Of a DNA stretch of 64,000 nucleotides, positions 22,898 through 34,262 are shown piece by piece. The notes beneath the pieces were generated by a model. It searched no databases, was not told the DNA's origin, and saw nothing but the letters and a program-made list of their open reading frames with translations. Origin of the DNA: Niebla homalea (Eukaryota; Ascomycota; Lecanoromycetes; Lecanorales; Ramalinaceae); assembly GCA_019925105.1 (NCBI GenBank), contig JAHGAU010000012.1, positions 186,001-250,000 of the forward strand, read 5' to 3'. The translations under genes were made by a program, and so were the position numbers. Position 1 is the stretch's first letter. Every line of letters starts with the position of its first letter.

Positions 22898-24186
22898 TTA
22901 TGATAGACCCCTCGAGCCCCATACAGCACTTGACCTAGCACCATCAAAATCTGAGATATACTCATATGTACCCGTTTCACAGTCTAGAATGTCAGTTTTC
23001 GGCGTATCATTGTAGCTGCTGGATTTCCCACGGCTGAAACTGAAGCTGAAGTGTTATGATGACGCTCTGGCAGTGTGACACCAGGGGGGCAACTTGGCGA
23101 AGTAAGATAGGAGGGGGCGATAGGTGGGGAGGTTGCAGCAGACGACATCGAAGCCAAGATACAGGAGAGTCCAAATCCCAATAGTAGGTGATAAGGCTTA
23201 TGATTGGATGTAACAGTCAGTCCAAAAACTTATTATCGAGGGTTGACACTGGGGAGGGAGCTTACGATTCGGATTGCGGGACACGCATACCATCCTGACG
23301 ATGCTAAAAATCGGAATACTAGGAAAGATCTCCGTCAGAAGGAGTGACTTGCTTCGTGCCCATACCTCGAGCCTCAGAGGGGCAGAAGGGGTAAGGAATG
23401 GTAACGTACAAACCAGCCAACAGGAATATGATCGAGAGAATGGTCTTCATCTTCAAGGACACCTGGAGCTTGCGAATTCTGAATATTGGCATTAGCATGA
23501 TCCAGAAGTCCAAGATGCAGGCCGAGATCCCAAAGTATATGATGGTCCATTCGTAGCTCAAGCAATGACCCGGTCGAGGTGGGAATCCGGGAAGTACGGG
23601 ATGCCATGCCGACGAGATTGGGATGCAGATGCAAATAAGGGTTATCGTGCCTGCAATCCACCACCCGAGACAGGAAAAGCCTGTTAAATAGATAGCGAGC
23701 CGAAACCGTCTATCGACGGAGAAGAGGCGATAGTAGAGAAACAAAATGCTCAGCCTTGCTGCCGTGAGTGGAGTCTGAACTATGAGAGCAGAGATCCAAA
23801 ACGCCTGTAAGACGCACCCAGTTAGCTTTGCCAGCAGTGCTATTCTAAGATTTCAATGCACACACTTTGAGATACTGCGAGATCCTAGCGACCGAGACTT
23901 CTGGTGCATCCGGGTCTATCTTGGAAAGATATCTATCTGCTATCCCCAAGCTTCAGTCGCCGGGTGCATCGGAGTGACCGGAACGTTTGGCTTTTGCTCA
24001 CGTACCATACAACGCGGGGACGATGAATGCAAGAAATGCGATCAATGCCAGAACAGCGAGAACATCATCTGCTGCAAGCGGCGTCTTCTTGGGTGGTCTA
24101 GCCGTGTTGCAGAATCTGGCAAAGAGTCGTAAGGCAGTGGCAATGACTGTGAGTGGAACAAGGACCGAGACCAGAGGGACTAGCAT
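22898..24186 (-). CDS. fungal rhodopsin-fold integral membrane protein, copy 3
   Basis: Exons, minus strand: 24186-24006, 23936-23866, 23804-23410, 23318-23266, 23196-23082 and 23033-22898. They join in frame to about 316 residues. Seen: LFARFCN then ADDVLAVLALIAFLAF, exon 2 with SVARISQYLK, AFWISALIVQTPLTAARLSILFLYYRLFS, WWIAGTITLICICIPI, SYEWTIIYFGISACILDFWI, LPTYRPLLSYF, and a hydrophilic tail with DTPKTDILDCETGTYEYIS. The family call rests on helix order and the QTPLTAARLSILFLYYRLF and CCNLPTYRPL motifs. The frame continues 19 codons further upstream without an ATG, so an upstream first exon is possible; I used the first ATG. The final intron has three in-frame acceptor choices. Confidence 0.8.
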
Positions 24187-25577
24187 TGTTCCGAGTGCTT
24201 TCTGATCTACAGCGAACGATGAAGACGATATTGGAGTCACCAAGCGTGATCAGAATGTCTGAAAAAGGTGCGCCTATTCTCACTCGGATTTCTTCCTCAG
24301 GATGAGAAGAAACAGGGGGAAAAACAAATCATGCTGACGGAGGAGAGAATCATGTCTCTGAACGTGTGGACTGACCCACCTCCGTGCCGCAATCCAAGAG
24401 CAAACGCGATAATCAATGCAGAGACCCTGCATAAATTGGTCAGGTGAGTGCAAAAAGCAAACCTAAGGTAAGGCATGCGAGTGGCAGGACTCCCATGCTG
24501 TTGGCTACCAACTCAGTACAGCCCCCAAGCCCGCCCCAAACCCTGACGATGACCCCGAACACGACAGCCACCTCGCCCACACCTCCAGTCCTTCACGCCT
24601 GCTGAACTGGTCCCACGCCGCAAGTTTTCTCCGTCCTACAGATATGTCCAGATTTGACGAGTCTGCGGAGGAAAATGGGGCGTGGTAAACAATGCAGGTG
24701 CCTTAATTTTGATCCATGGTCACAATGCCCAAAGTCGCCACCGTATATAAAGGGAACGACTGCGGCATAACAAGGTTGGTATCAAATCTTCGAGCTGCAT
24801 GATAAATGGTACAGTATTGGTCGATGTACCTCGCCTGATGCATCTTCATGGCACTCCCCTGCAGGGGCAGGATCAGCGATGCGCCCTGCAGGCCCCACAA
24901 CATCTCTGAGGGACAACAAGCTCCAACTTCTTCATGAAACTCACACACCATCACCAGCGCATCATACATTGGATGTGAAGTCCATGCTCCCATTCCAGGA
25001 AGTGCCGAAGGCTGAGATACGATCTTCACAAAACGCAGTAGTAAAGCCGCCTAGTAGTGCTGTCACCTAAAGGTCAACTCACTTACATGAGACCTGTACC
25101 TTGCGACTATGTATGGCTCTTAATGCACCCTGATTTCTCAAAACAGATACCCTGGGTCGGATACTGGCATGCTAATCATCCTTGTTGGAAACGCCCACAA
25201 TCGCGTATATATCAGAGATCTCACCTGCGGAACGTTTCGGCTCGGATCTTCGGCAGCCTTTCCGGGAAACTTGATAGTTTGTAAAGAGAGGCACAAAAGT
25301 ATGCTAACCGTCTGAAACGGGCTCGAGCATCCATGCTTCCCAGCCACCGTGATCTCTTCCCCGGATTCTCTGTGTCGACGGCTGTCGCGCACTCATGTCT
25401 GGATGGTGGGTTACGCCACCAATTGTTCACTCTGTCTAGATCTACCGTTAACCATGACATCACGTTGGAAGACGGTAATGATATTGACATATAGAAGCCG
25501 TATCCAGCTGCATTCAGTTTCTTGACATATGTAGAGCATCCTGCCAGACTCCCAATTTGCCTTCCAAAACAACACCA
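24187..25577. other. intergenic, nothing recognised
   Basis: 1.4 kb with only short frames, none showing a family motif or plausible splice chain. It contains the promoter of the rhodopsin-fold gene on its left edge. Confidence 0.4.
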
Positions 25578-26310
25578 TGTTAGCCCGCCACACACCCTAC
25601 AAACTCGCCGCCTTAGCGCTCTCTACAATGCCCGCCGTGATCGCGGGGCCAGGCAGCACCTCTGTTCAACCTCCATTGCATCCCTCCAAATGCTGATGCT
25701 CTCCTTTCCCAGGCGCTAGCACATTCACCTGTCTCTCCCTCGCCACTGTCGCCTCCCCAGGTTTCAATATCTCCTTCAACGCGGGTGAGTAAAGCGATTA
25801 CATGCATGCTGCCGGCCATGGCGCGACCATGTCGTAAGTCATTCTCGTGTAGGTGGCTCTCCTCTCAGAAGCTCCATGGTGTCCCAAAGCAGTCTCCGAT
25901 ATCCAGAAGACACCCCTTCCTCTCGCACAAGCATGCAATGTTAATAGGGCAAACTTCTTTTGCTCTGGGTCAACGAATTGGTGTCACCTGCACCTGTATT
26001 GGCTACGTCGAAGCCAAAGGTTCTGGCCTTTGCTGGTTTCGGAATAGCTACAGGTCTCTCTCCTATGACTACAACACTGGCGATCAAACCTGTACCGGCT
26101 CAACATCAAGCCTTTGGGAATAAACTTGATGGATCGAAAGTATCTAAAATCGTGATAAAAATGAAGGCTTGGAGTCCAGGCACCATCGCGTGTGATAGCG
26201 AGGAACTCTGGGGTGCAGAGGGATGGCAAACCGGTGGTTCGTGGGAGATTTCACACTGCGGGACTGATTTATGTGGTTGGCGTTGGGAGCACGGTCGCAC
26301 AACGCCATGA
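25578..26310 (+). CDS. possible small secreted cysteine-containing protein (tentative)
   Basis: A start at 25578 encodes a basic residue-containing, hydrophobic N-terminus (YKLAALALSTMPAVIAGP) that looks like a signal peptide. Downstream frames contain STFTCLSLATVASPGFNISF (about 25720-25785). The frame ending at the TGA at 26308-26310 carries KIVIKMKAWSPGTIACDSEE, W-GAEGWQTGGSWEISHC and a WRWEHG ending. I could not build one continuous exon chain without assuming unusual splice sites, so boundaries are unknown. It may be a small secreted protein, a broken one, or chance. No family recognised. Confidence 0.2.
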
Positions 26311-27147
26311 TCTTACTCAGATGTTCTGCTAATGTTGTGTGTACAGATCATCTTCCAGCCATGAACTTTCAACAGTCAAGATTGATTGAAATCAGGCAAT
26401 GCTGAGGCTTGCCTGACCGGGGACTTCAGACCGAAGCATACCAATCTTGAATTATGTCGAGAGCCATAGTAAAAGATAGCAAACCGGCCCCCACCTGTTA
26501 CGTCCAAGTTATCAGATCGCCGTTACCATGCCCCGACCCCACCAGCAACACCACCACGCCGCGGTGATGATGAAGAACCTTCACGTGTCGCGGGAGCACT
26601 AACAACCAGCAATTCATGCAATCCCCATCATTCCAGGGTTGGATTGGGGCTTATGATTTTGATATTGGTCTCGACCACTCCCCACCAAGAAACGATCGGT
26701 AAAAAGGTTATAAACCGAATGATAGTTCACAAAGACGCTAAACCTGTTTTGGACGTATAAATTTTGGTTTAATTCATATGGGGATGGGTGTGGTCTGGAT
26801 ACAAAGGGGAGCAGATATAGGATAAGATAAGATATGCATGATCCAATTAAGCTTCACACATACCACGCGGGATTCTAATGGTCCCCAGAGAGAATTAAAT
26901 ATGCGCTTCCGGCTCCCTATTCTACCTCTATGTAGAAAGGTATTGACCTTGTGTTACCCCATTCTCGGTTTCGCGAACGATGAGATCCTGTGTAGGTGCA
27001 TGTGGACAACGCAATGCTTGCGGAGTCTTGGAATTCGTCTTGTCTCTAATGATCTTGGGCTGGCGTTCACAGTACCCATAACTCCATTCTCATCATCCTA
27101 TGAGCGCCGCTGCCTTCTCATTTCCTTGTAATCATCGTGCAAAGAGC
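26311..27147. other. intergenic, 3' of the P450 gene
   Basis: Roughly 840 bp, slightly AT-rich. A minus-strand 3' UTR for the P450 gene is expected near its right edge. Nothing else recognised. Confidence 0.4.
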
Positions 27148-29050
27148 CTAAGACTGATCCTGAACCCAAGATCGGCGAGGTCGAAACTCAATCATTGGAC
27201 CATCCTTCACGCTAGTCAAATGATCTTCGAGTTGAAATTCGTTGACCCGATGCCTGCCATCGCTCGCCCCCGGCTTGCCTTCGCCAACACGACCCAGTGG
27301 ACCTTCAGCTCTCCGGAACTCCATGCACCAAGAGACCGTTGCGAAAGCCAGGCTAATTTCCATAAGCGCGAGGCCACGGCCAATGCACCCTCGTGGGCCC
27401 AGCGAAAACGGATTCCATGCTTTCTGCGCTTCCTCTACCCCTTCCGGGGTGAAATCTTGATTCGGAATCCAGCGTTCCGGTATGAAGGCATAAGCATCTG
27501 GGTAATATGTTTCGTTGTGATGGATTGCATACATCGATGTACCAACGTCGAAACCCGCAGGCACAAAGAAACCATCGATCAGAGCGCCGCCTAGGTCAAC
27601 TTCGCGCCACATTGCTCCACCCGCTGGTGGGGAGAGCCGCATTGTTTCATAGATGCAAGCACGCAGGTAAGTGCAATTCGTAAGCTGGGGTCCTGTATGG
27701 ATATCCTCCAGTGTTGGGAAGTTAGCCAGTATTTCGCAGTCCAACTTTGCTTTAGCTTCCGTGTAATGGGTAAGATAGAAGAACATGGTTGCCAGCACGG
27801 TCGAAGATGTATCGGAGCCTGTTTGCTTCTAGTTAGCTACCGAATGTAGAGCGACAATGAAACTTGACTTGCCAGCGACAATGAGGAATTTACTTTCTGA
27901 CCAGAGTTCGGCAAGGGAAAATCCCTCTCCTGTCTCGGGGTCCTTTGCTTCTACGACGTGCGAGAAAAGATCGCCTTTGCCACTGCTGTCCATTTTCACC
28001 CTTGATTCAGCGTATTCTTTTGTCAACTCGAGAAAACGCTGTCGCATTTTCGAGCCGTTGGGATATAAGACCTTCTCTGCCTTGAATTTGGCCAGCCAAG
28101 GATATTGAACGTATACAGAGGTCCGAAGGTTTGAAGCAGCGATGGCGTTAATGATGAATCGATTGTCTGGACTTTCAAGCATTCGAAACGCGTCTCCGAA
28201 GCCGAACTCGCCCATCACATCAAAAGTGAGATAATTACCTGGGAAACACCCATTAGTATTGCATGATGGTGAGTAATGCTAGTGGCTCGATTCGATGGCT
28301 TACACCAATCCGTCATGTTCTTGGGCGCAGTCCAGCCCTCATTGGTGGACTGCTGATTTTCTGCCAGTTTTCCACAGAAGGTTGCCAAGCATGCACGTAG
28401 AGCAGGCTCAAACTTCTTCAAAGCTTCGTCTGACAGCCCTTGTGAAAGGACCTTACGTTTGCGACGATGCATCTCCTTGTCGATGGCCGTGTGAACGCTG
28501 AAAGCGCCAGGTGCTGGCAAAATAGGGAGATAGCCCTTTGATTTTTTCACATTCTTCGAAGCACCGTATATATCTGCAAGAGAACATACATTAGGTCATA
28601 TTATCGAAGGCTATTCAATAATTCTATCCATAGAAGAAGGAACATACCATTTAAGCCAATGCTTGAGTTGAATAGCAGACGATCCGGCCCAAATCGAACA
28701 GTGTTGCCTGGAGACGTTTCTTAGCTGTGATCTCAATTAGAACTCATGGAGATGTCGATGTCGAGTCGCACCATATGTCGCATGTGCTCTTTGCATAGCC
28801 AGGTGTATGTCGCCACGATAAGCATGGTAGACAGCATAGAGGTTGGTAAGTCTGGCCAAGAGTGGACCAGGATGCTCGGCAAGCGGATGATATTTGAGTC
28901 GGTAGATGCATACCCAGATGAACTGCGTGAGAGTTTCAGCTACACTGTCACATGCAAACAAATGCAATCAGATTGTGAACGACGCGCATAACTCACTCTG
29001 CCCAGTAAAAAGATACAGGCGATAGCGATCCAGGTGTACGAGTGAGGCAT
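27148..29050 (-). CDS. cytochrome P450 monooxygenase
   Basis: Six exons: 29050-28997, 28922-28772, 28707-28648, 28573-28304, 28238-27873 and 27818-27148, giving 523 residues. An N-terminal membrane anchor ([11 protein letters not shown], then [20 protein letters not shown]) is followed by the proline hinge. Then [11 protein letters not shown], the [14 protein letters not shown]-helix region, VAGSDTSS of helix I (299-306), ETMR (ExxR, Glu358/Arg361), FIPERW and [14 protein letters not shown] with the heme-ligating Cys445. The enzyme would sit on the ER membrane and take electrons from CPR. The class resembles fungal microsomal P450s of secondary metabolism and detoxification; substrate unknown. 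The last intron has a GC donor (GCAAGT) and interrupts the helix I Gly codon. Start codon chosen to give a normal-length anchor; an in-frame extension to 29137 is possible. First gene of the accessory group. Confidence 0.92.
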
Positions 29051-30384
29051 CACAGCAAGCTTGCTTGTAATGAAGGCGACGTGATGGAGAGAGCTGTTTG
29101 TCTTCATAAAGAAAGCCATGTTTCTTGCTTCGGTCACTTGGAAGAATCAAGATTTGAGGGTCGAGGGTGGCTTTATAAGGCCCCGCCATGTGAAGCTGAG
29201 TCATGGCAAGGTATACGGCGAGATACATAAGCAGGCTTGCCAGATACGTATGCAAAGTAGGCGATGCACAGGCAGTATTCTCTGTGCCGTATCTGTGCTG
29301 TTAAAACGTTCGACTGTCCTTAAATACTTCATGAAGGTTGCTTGTTTATAGTGTTCTTCACTGAGCGCTAGGCATGACCAATCGGAGGAAAGGTAGCCTG
29401 ATGTACTAAAAGGCATGGCAACGCCATCTGTGTAAACCTCCCGTACAGGTCCACATAATAATATCGGTCAAGAAGGGTTGCTCAACACAGGCTAATGCGT
29501 GACATAGCCTGACCCATGGTGTCGGTCTCGCGCTCTTCCTCACCATTATGCAAGTGACTGGGATGACTTGCCAGATTGGTGCCGGTCGCTGCTTAGTGCT
29601 CCTGATCATGCAAACTGGGGATTCACAAGGAGGTCAAGGCTCCCATTTCTCTCGATGATTTATAGCATACGCCGTTAAGGCCATATTTCACAAGAGATCC
29701 GCCCAGTGGTATTCCTCAAGAATGGTCGGGAAGCCCAACTTTGAAATTGTGACAGTAGTCGTTGTCAGAGACCCTGTTAATCAAATAAGTATGTCCAAAT
29801 CCACGGATCGAGCGGCTTTTTGACTGAGTGATTGGTGCTAGGCCCATGCCTCAGAGCGTTCCTTGGCCCACGTTCGAAGATCACTTCGTGACCCTGAAAT
29901 CTTAAATTCAGCGAATCTCAGTGTACATCACGGACCTGTATACAAAACGGCAATATTACGAAGCCAAGTGAGCTTCAGAGACTCTGTGGGTCACCGCTCG
30001 ATCAAAGAATCAGGGTCACCTGAGAACTAGAACGCCAAGGTGGGTGGCGAGAGGGGGTCATTGATCTAATGATTGGGTCGATAAACTTGCAGGAAGGCAC
30101 AGGTACGGCGAAATTGGATTATGTAACATGTAAGATGACGTCAAAATTGGAATACCACGAGGCTTCGCGCTCGGCCCTTATACCCGGCGAGCGGCATGCA
30201 TGGTGCAGAAGACGGTGTGATCAGATGCTGACATATTACATGAGTCCACGTTACACCTGTTCGCACGAGGGTGTAAGGGGTGCCTCACTTGCCACTGGCG
30301 GATCATATTTTCCACTATTCCTACACGACTTATTATCTCGCAATTAAGCTCCTGATTATACTTGAAGAGGGGTTTTAGGTGCGA
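29051..30384. promoter_or_regulatory. divergent upstream region, P450 / rhodopsin-fold gene
   Basis: 1.33 kb between opposing starts (29050 minus and 30385 plus). Short frames only. No gene, repeat or RNA recognised; it must include both promoters. Confidence 0.4.
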
Positions 30385-31752
30385 ATGGAAGCTAACCGAC
30401 AGCCGCCGTTAGGCGGCGATGTGAACCGTGGCCCCATAAACCTCGCAGTGACTGCCGTATTCATCTCGCTTTGCACGGTCACTGTTCTTCTGAGAGTCTA
30501 CACCCGGACGAGAGTAGCTGGAACACCTGGTTTAGATGACTTCACTGCACTTGCAGCTTGGGTAAGTCGTCGAGCTTTTTGCTTTGGTAGCTGCAAGAGG
30601 CTACAAACTAATGTTCTATAGGCTATTGGCTTCATTGGCCTCGCTTGTCACATAATTGAGGTTCGCCATGGGATGGGGCGCCATGAGTATTATCTCTCCA
30701 TTTCCGATATAACAGCAATCGGCAAATGGGAGCTTGGGTCTCAGATTCAGAATGTCCTTGCAGTGACATTGGCAAAGCTGTCGGCCACCCTGTTGATTCT
30801 ACGGCTCATAGCTGGAGCTACTTCCAGGTCTCTTCGATGGGCACTATTTGGTCTCATGGTCTTACTGATAACGATTGCTATGATCACCATTCTAGCAGAT
30901 GTTCTTCAGTGTATACCAGTCGCCGCGAGCTGGGATCCAAGAGTCAAAGGGAAATGCTTGCGACCAGACCAGGTCCTAGCTTTTGGGTACACCATGGGTG
31001 GTGCGTGCCAATACAATTGTTGATCATGACGCTGCTAATTGGACCTACAAAAAGCGTTCACCATTTTGACAGACGTAGTATGCGCAGCTTTTCCAGTCAT
31101 CATCCTACAAAGACTGCAGATGAATCGCCGAAAGAAGATTGCGTTGAGCTTCGTTATGAGCATGGGCTTACTGTAGGCCTCGTGTCGGATTATAAGTGGT
31201 ATTCGACCGTGCTGAATTTCACCGATAGTACCGCCGCCTGCGCCGCTGTCAAACTTAGCTATCTGGGTGGCATCAAAGCTCATGATATCTCATGTATGAC
31301 GAATGTTCCCCATGAAACCTTCCGGAATCTCACTGACATGCTTTCCAAGGGGGTTATCTAAATGTCGATATGTGGGCAATGTGAGTCGAATAATGATAGA
31401 ACTTTCCCCCTTGTTTGCATGCTGATGTACTGAGTGCTTCAGGATTGAGCAGAACGTCGGAGTAATTGCTTGTTCAATTCCAGCCCTGTATCCTCTGATC
31501 AAGTCGAGCCTGAGAAGTAAACCGAGCCAGAACCAAGCTAGAGGGTCTCAAGGAAGCACATCCTTCATACCCTCATGGATTCGTGGTAGTGCAAAATTCT
31601 TTGGGTCCAGCAGTCGGGAATCAAGAGGCGGCGAAGGGTCTGTGAGCGAAGAGCGCATTCTGCCGCCCGGCCAAGATGTTATCCGCAAAACTACAAATAT
31701 ACAGCTGGAAATCAGAGGCCAATCGTCATCAAATGAAGAAGGCGAGAGATAG
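30385..31752 (+). CDS. fungal rhodopsin-fold integral membrane protein, copy 4
   Basis: Exons 30385-30561, 30622-31000, 31055-31172, 31229-31293, 31350-31380 and 31443-31752 join in frame to 359 residues; one exon is only 31 nt. Seen: TPGLDDFTALAAW, HGMGRHEYYL, VLAVTLAKLSATLLILRLI, LQCIPVAASWDPRVKGKCL, FTILTDVVCAAFPVIILQRL, MNRRKKIALSFVMSMGLLTA, then IEQNVGVIACSIPALYPLIK and a Ser/Arg/Glu-rich tail. These motifs in order define the fungal rhodopsin-domain family. The stop lies 44 bp from the convergent stop of the alpha/beta hydrolase. Such proteins sit beside many fungal metabolite clusters, but here any link is only positional. Confidence 0.88.
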
Positions 31753-31796
31753 AAAGATTAGACATCTATACCTCAAAGCCGACTGGAAAGAACCAG

Positions 31797-33212
31797 TCAT
31801 AATCTTGCCTTCGCCCGACGCTGCTTCTCGAACAAAGCCTGCCTCCTTTTCTTCTCTTTGTCCATGGTCTCTCGTGCAATTTCAACCGTCACGACGCCAA
31901 GATCTTGCACATCCTGGGGCTTGTGGATGAGGCTCTGGGCTTCAATGAAGTTACCCCGACTTTTCAAGGAGTGAGGCTTCTCGACACACAGCTTACAGAA
32001 TGCCGCGCAGTCCTTGAAACAAAGGGCCGTCTGGGGTAGTGATTTCAGATAAGAAGGGAAAGAATGCGGTAGCCCCTCAAACTGTTCCCAAACCACGCAA
32101 ACTCCTTGTGCAGCCGCTCGCTGTGCGATTATCGCGCCTTCGTCCGCCACCATTTCCTCCCCATAACCAAACCACATTGGAGGCGCTCCACACCACCCCT
32201 GGGCGGCCGTTGGACTGACCAGGGGATGGCAGAGGGCCGATAGATCACAGTAAAGATCACCACGAGGAGGGCTCGTGGGCCAGGCTTTACATGGAGGCTG
32301 GCTAGCTTGTATCTGCGGCTGTACATGGGGAAGCACATCATTACGGCTATTCGTAACCCACGACCGTTGAGAGTGTGTCATGTCCGCCGCGGTGCTGAGA
32401 CCTGCGAAGCCGGCAGGGAATGGTAATAAGACCTCATTGTCAAGGAATCTGATTGTCGGTGCCATGTTAGGTGAGTTTCGGTGTATACTCAGTAGCATCT
32501 GAATGAGGGCGAGGCATATACCGGCACCGGAGCTATCACCAACCAGAACGATAGAAGAGGCTAAGACTGGAGAATGGCAAGCACCATCAGGAGGATACAG
32601 CAATGAGAGGTAAGCCATTAGAACGTCTAAAAGGGCTGCCGGGAACGGATGCTGTGGCGCAAGCCGATACTCGACACTGAAACAACGGCCCCCAGTGAGA
32701 TTTGCTAATTTCCCAGTGAGGCCACGAAATGTTGATGGAGCACCCCAACTAGAACCCGGTGATACTTAGTTGCTCAACTTGAAGCTATCAGTGGAAACAG
32801 GGAATACTGACTAATGCGCTCCACCATGTACAAACAGCAACGTTGTTGCTGTAGAAGTCTCGGCCATCAATGCAGCGTATTTTGCATGTTCCTCAATGTC
32901 AGGCTCCACGCTCTTGGAATCGGCGTTCTTGCGGTGACCAACCCATTCGCCTTTAAATTGACCAGTGTTTGGGATTGTGATCTTCTCATCCCCATCACCT
33001 AGACGGCGTATCACTTCGAGTATGACTTGATTGAACCCATGATCAGGTGGGAAATCAAGCTTGACTCGGCTGATCCAAATTGATCCTCGAGCTTTCAAGT
33101 CGCGTGAAGAGGCTTCTTGTTCGGCAGTGACAGTTTTCAGCGTCGGATTTGCGGCGCCATTTCGGATCTGCTTGAGAATTCCTTCTGTCTTGGACTCCAG
33201 TCTGGGTGCCAT
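31797..33212 (-). CDS. alpha/beta hydrolase of the hormone-sensitive lipase (esterase) family
   Basis: Exons 33212-32812 and 32748-31797 give 450 residues. Seen: LLFVHGGAHYWGAPS with the HGG oxyanion motif (His129-Gly130-Gly131), SVEYRLAPQHPFPAAL, and VLVGDSSGAG with nucleophile Ser206. The acid is probably Asp336 in EEMVADEGA, and the His is His362 in EGLPHSFP. This is the complete triad of the HSL/arylacetamide-deacetylase group, which cleaves carboxyl esters or acetyl groups of small molecules. The N-terminal 125 residues include a KLDFPPDHGFNQVILEVIRR segment typical of fungal members; the C-terminal helix is Lys/Arg-rich. Divergent from the MFS transporter and convergent with rhodopsin-fold copy 4. 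A role as tailoring or detoxifying esterase is inferred. Confidence 0.88.
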
Positions 33213-34262
33213 GTTACTCACCTTACAACAAGACTTCCGAGCGATGGCGGTTCATGAATAGGACAGGGCGAAGGAACTTTAATCCTTTGCAAATTTCAAA
33301 GGGATTGCAGAGCGTCTGACCGGTATAGTGTGACAAGTCCAAATAAGATGTCAATTTCTCTTATCACCAGTACAACCCTGGTGCAGACTTTCCCGGTGTG
33401 AGCTGCCGTCCACCCAGCACACGAAATTGCGAGAGATCCACTTAACCGAGATGACGCTGCAGCCTGATCCGTACGACTGGCTTTCTTTCTATTAGATGCG
33501 TTGACCGCTTGACTGAATGACGCGTCTGATGACCCAGAGAACTCAGCCTGATTTGCAGGATTCGAGGGTTCATTACCCGAGATAGAAAGAGCCAGGTTCT
33601 GACTCAATCATGTGGAAGGTGGGACCAGTTTGGGAGCGTTCGCCGGATTTACAGCCGAATGTGTGATTACCTTGCATTGGGATGTTTCGCATTCACCTAA
33701 GGTATTACGTTTGTTGGGGGCTGCACGGGAGCTTGCGCTTTCCCGGCCTTCCGGCTCATCAATCTTAGAGGTTCCTGGTAGGAACAGAAAATCACTCACG
33801 CAGAACAATGACACCCCACCAATTGCGAAGAGCTTACGCTGCATGTGCAGACAAGTGGCTGCCTGGAAGTGTTGAGAAAGCGCATTGCCTCGTGCGCGAT
33901 CAGCCCGGTACTTACCTATCCTGTATGTGGGGGGAAGGCGGGTGGCCACCCCAAAGCCCAATGACACCCACCTTTCGTCAAGTCGGATAACCATGCATGC
34001 AACACGGCGTCCCAGCGTAGCGCTCTATCAGGGTAAAGATCGACGATCGTTACAACTCGGAGTGCCTTTCGAAGATTTCGATACACGTTCTTATTACCAA
34101 GATCAAATACAGTCAGACAGACAATAAAGCGCCAACATCATCGCGAGGAACATTTGATTCCCTCAGAGACATTCTGCATTGACATCCACTCGATCAGAAT
34201 TTGGCCTGTCGTAAAATCATCCACGGATTTCCCTCTCACTAGGCAGAACGAATCCTCGCCCT
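33213..34262. promoter_or_regulatory. divergent upstream region of hydrolase and MFS genes, possible small gene inside
   Basis: 1.05 kb between opposing starts. On the minus strand an ATG at 33844 opens a hydrophobic start (MQRKLFAIGGVSLFC). Its frame runs to TLGECETSQCK, where a GTAATC...TCAG intron (about 33598-33670) would join in frame to a Ser/Ala-rich segment ending at 33296. This would make a small, possibly secreted protein, but no family is recognised and the support is only frame continuity. Confidence 0.25.

Noticed and set aside
111..31752. Light-sensing opsin function for the rhodopsin-fold genes
   Set aside because: The fungal family shares only the fold; I see no retinal-binding lysine motif in the last helix.
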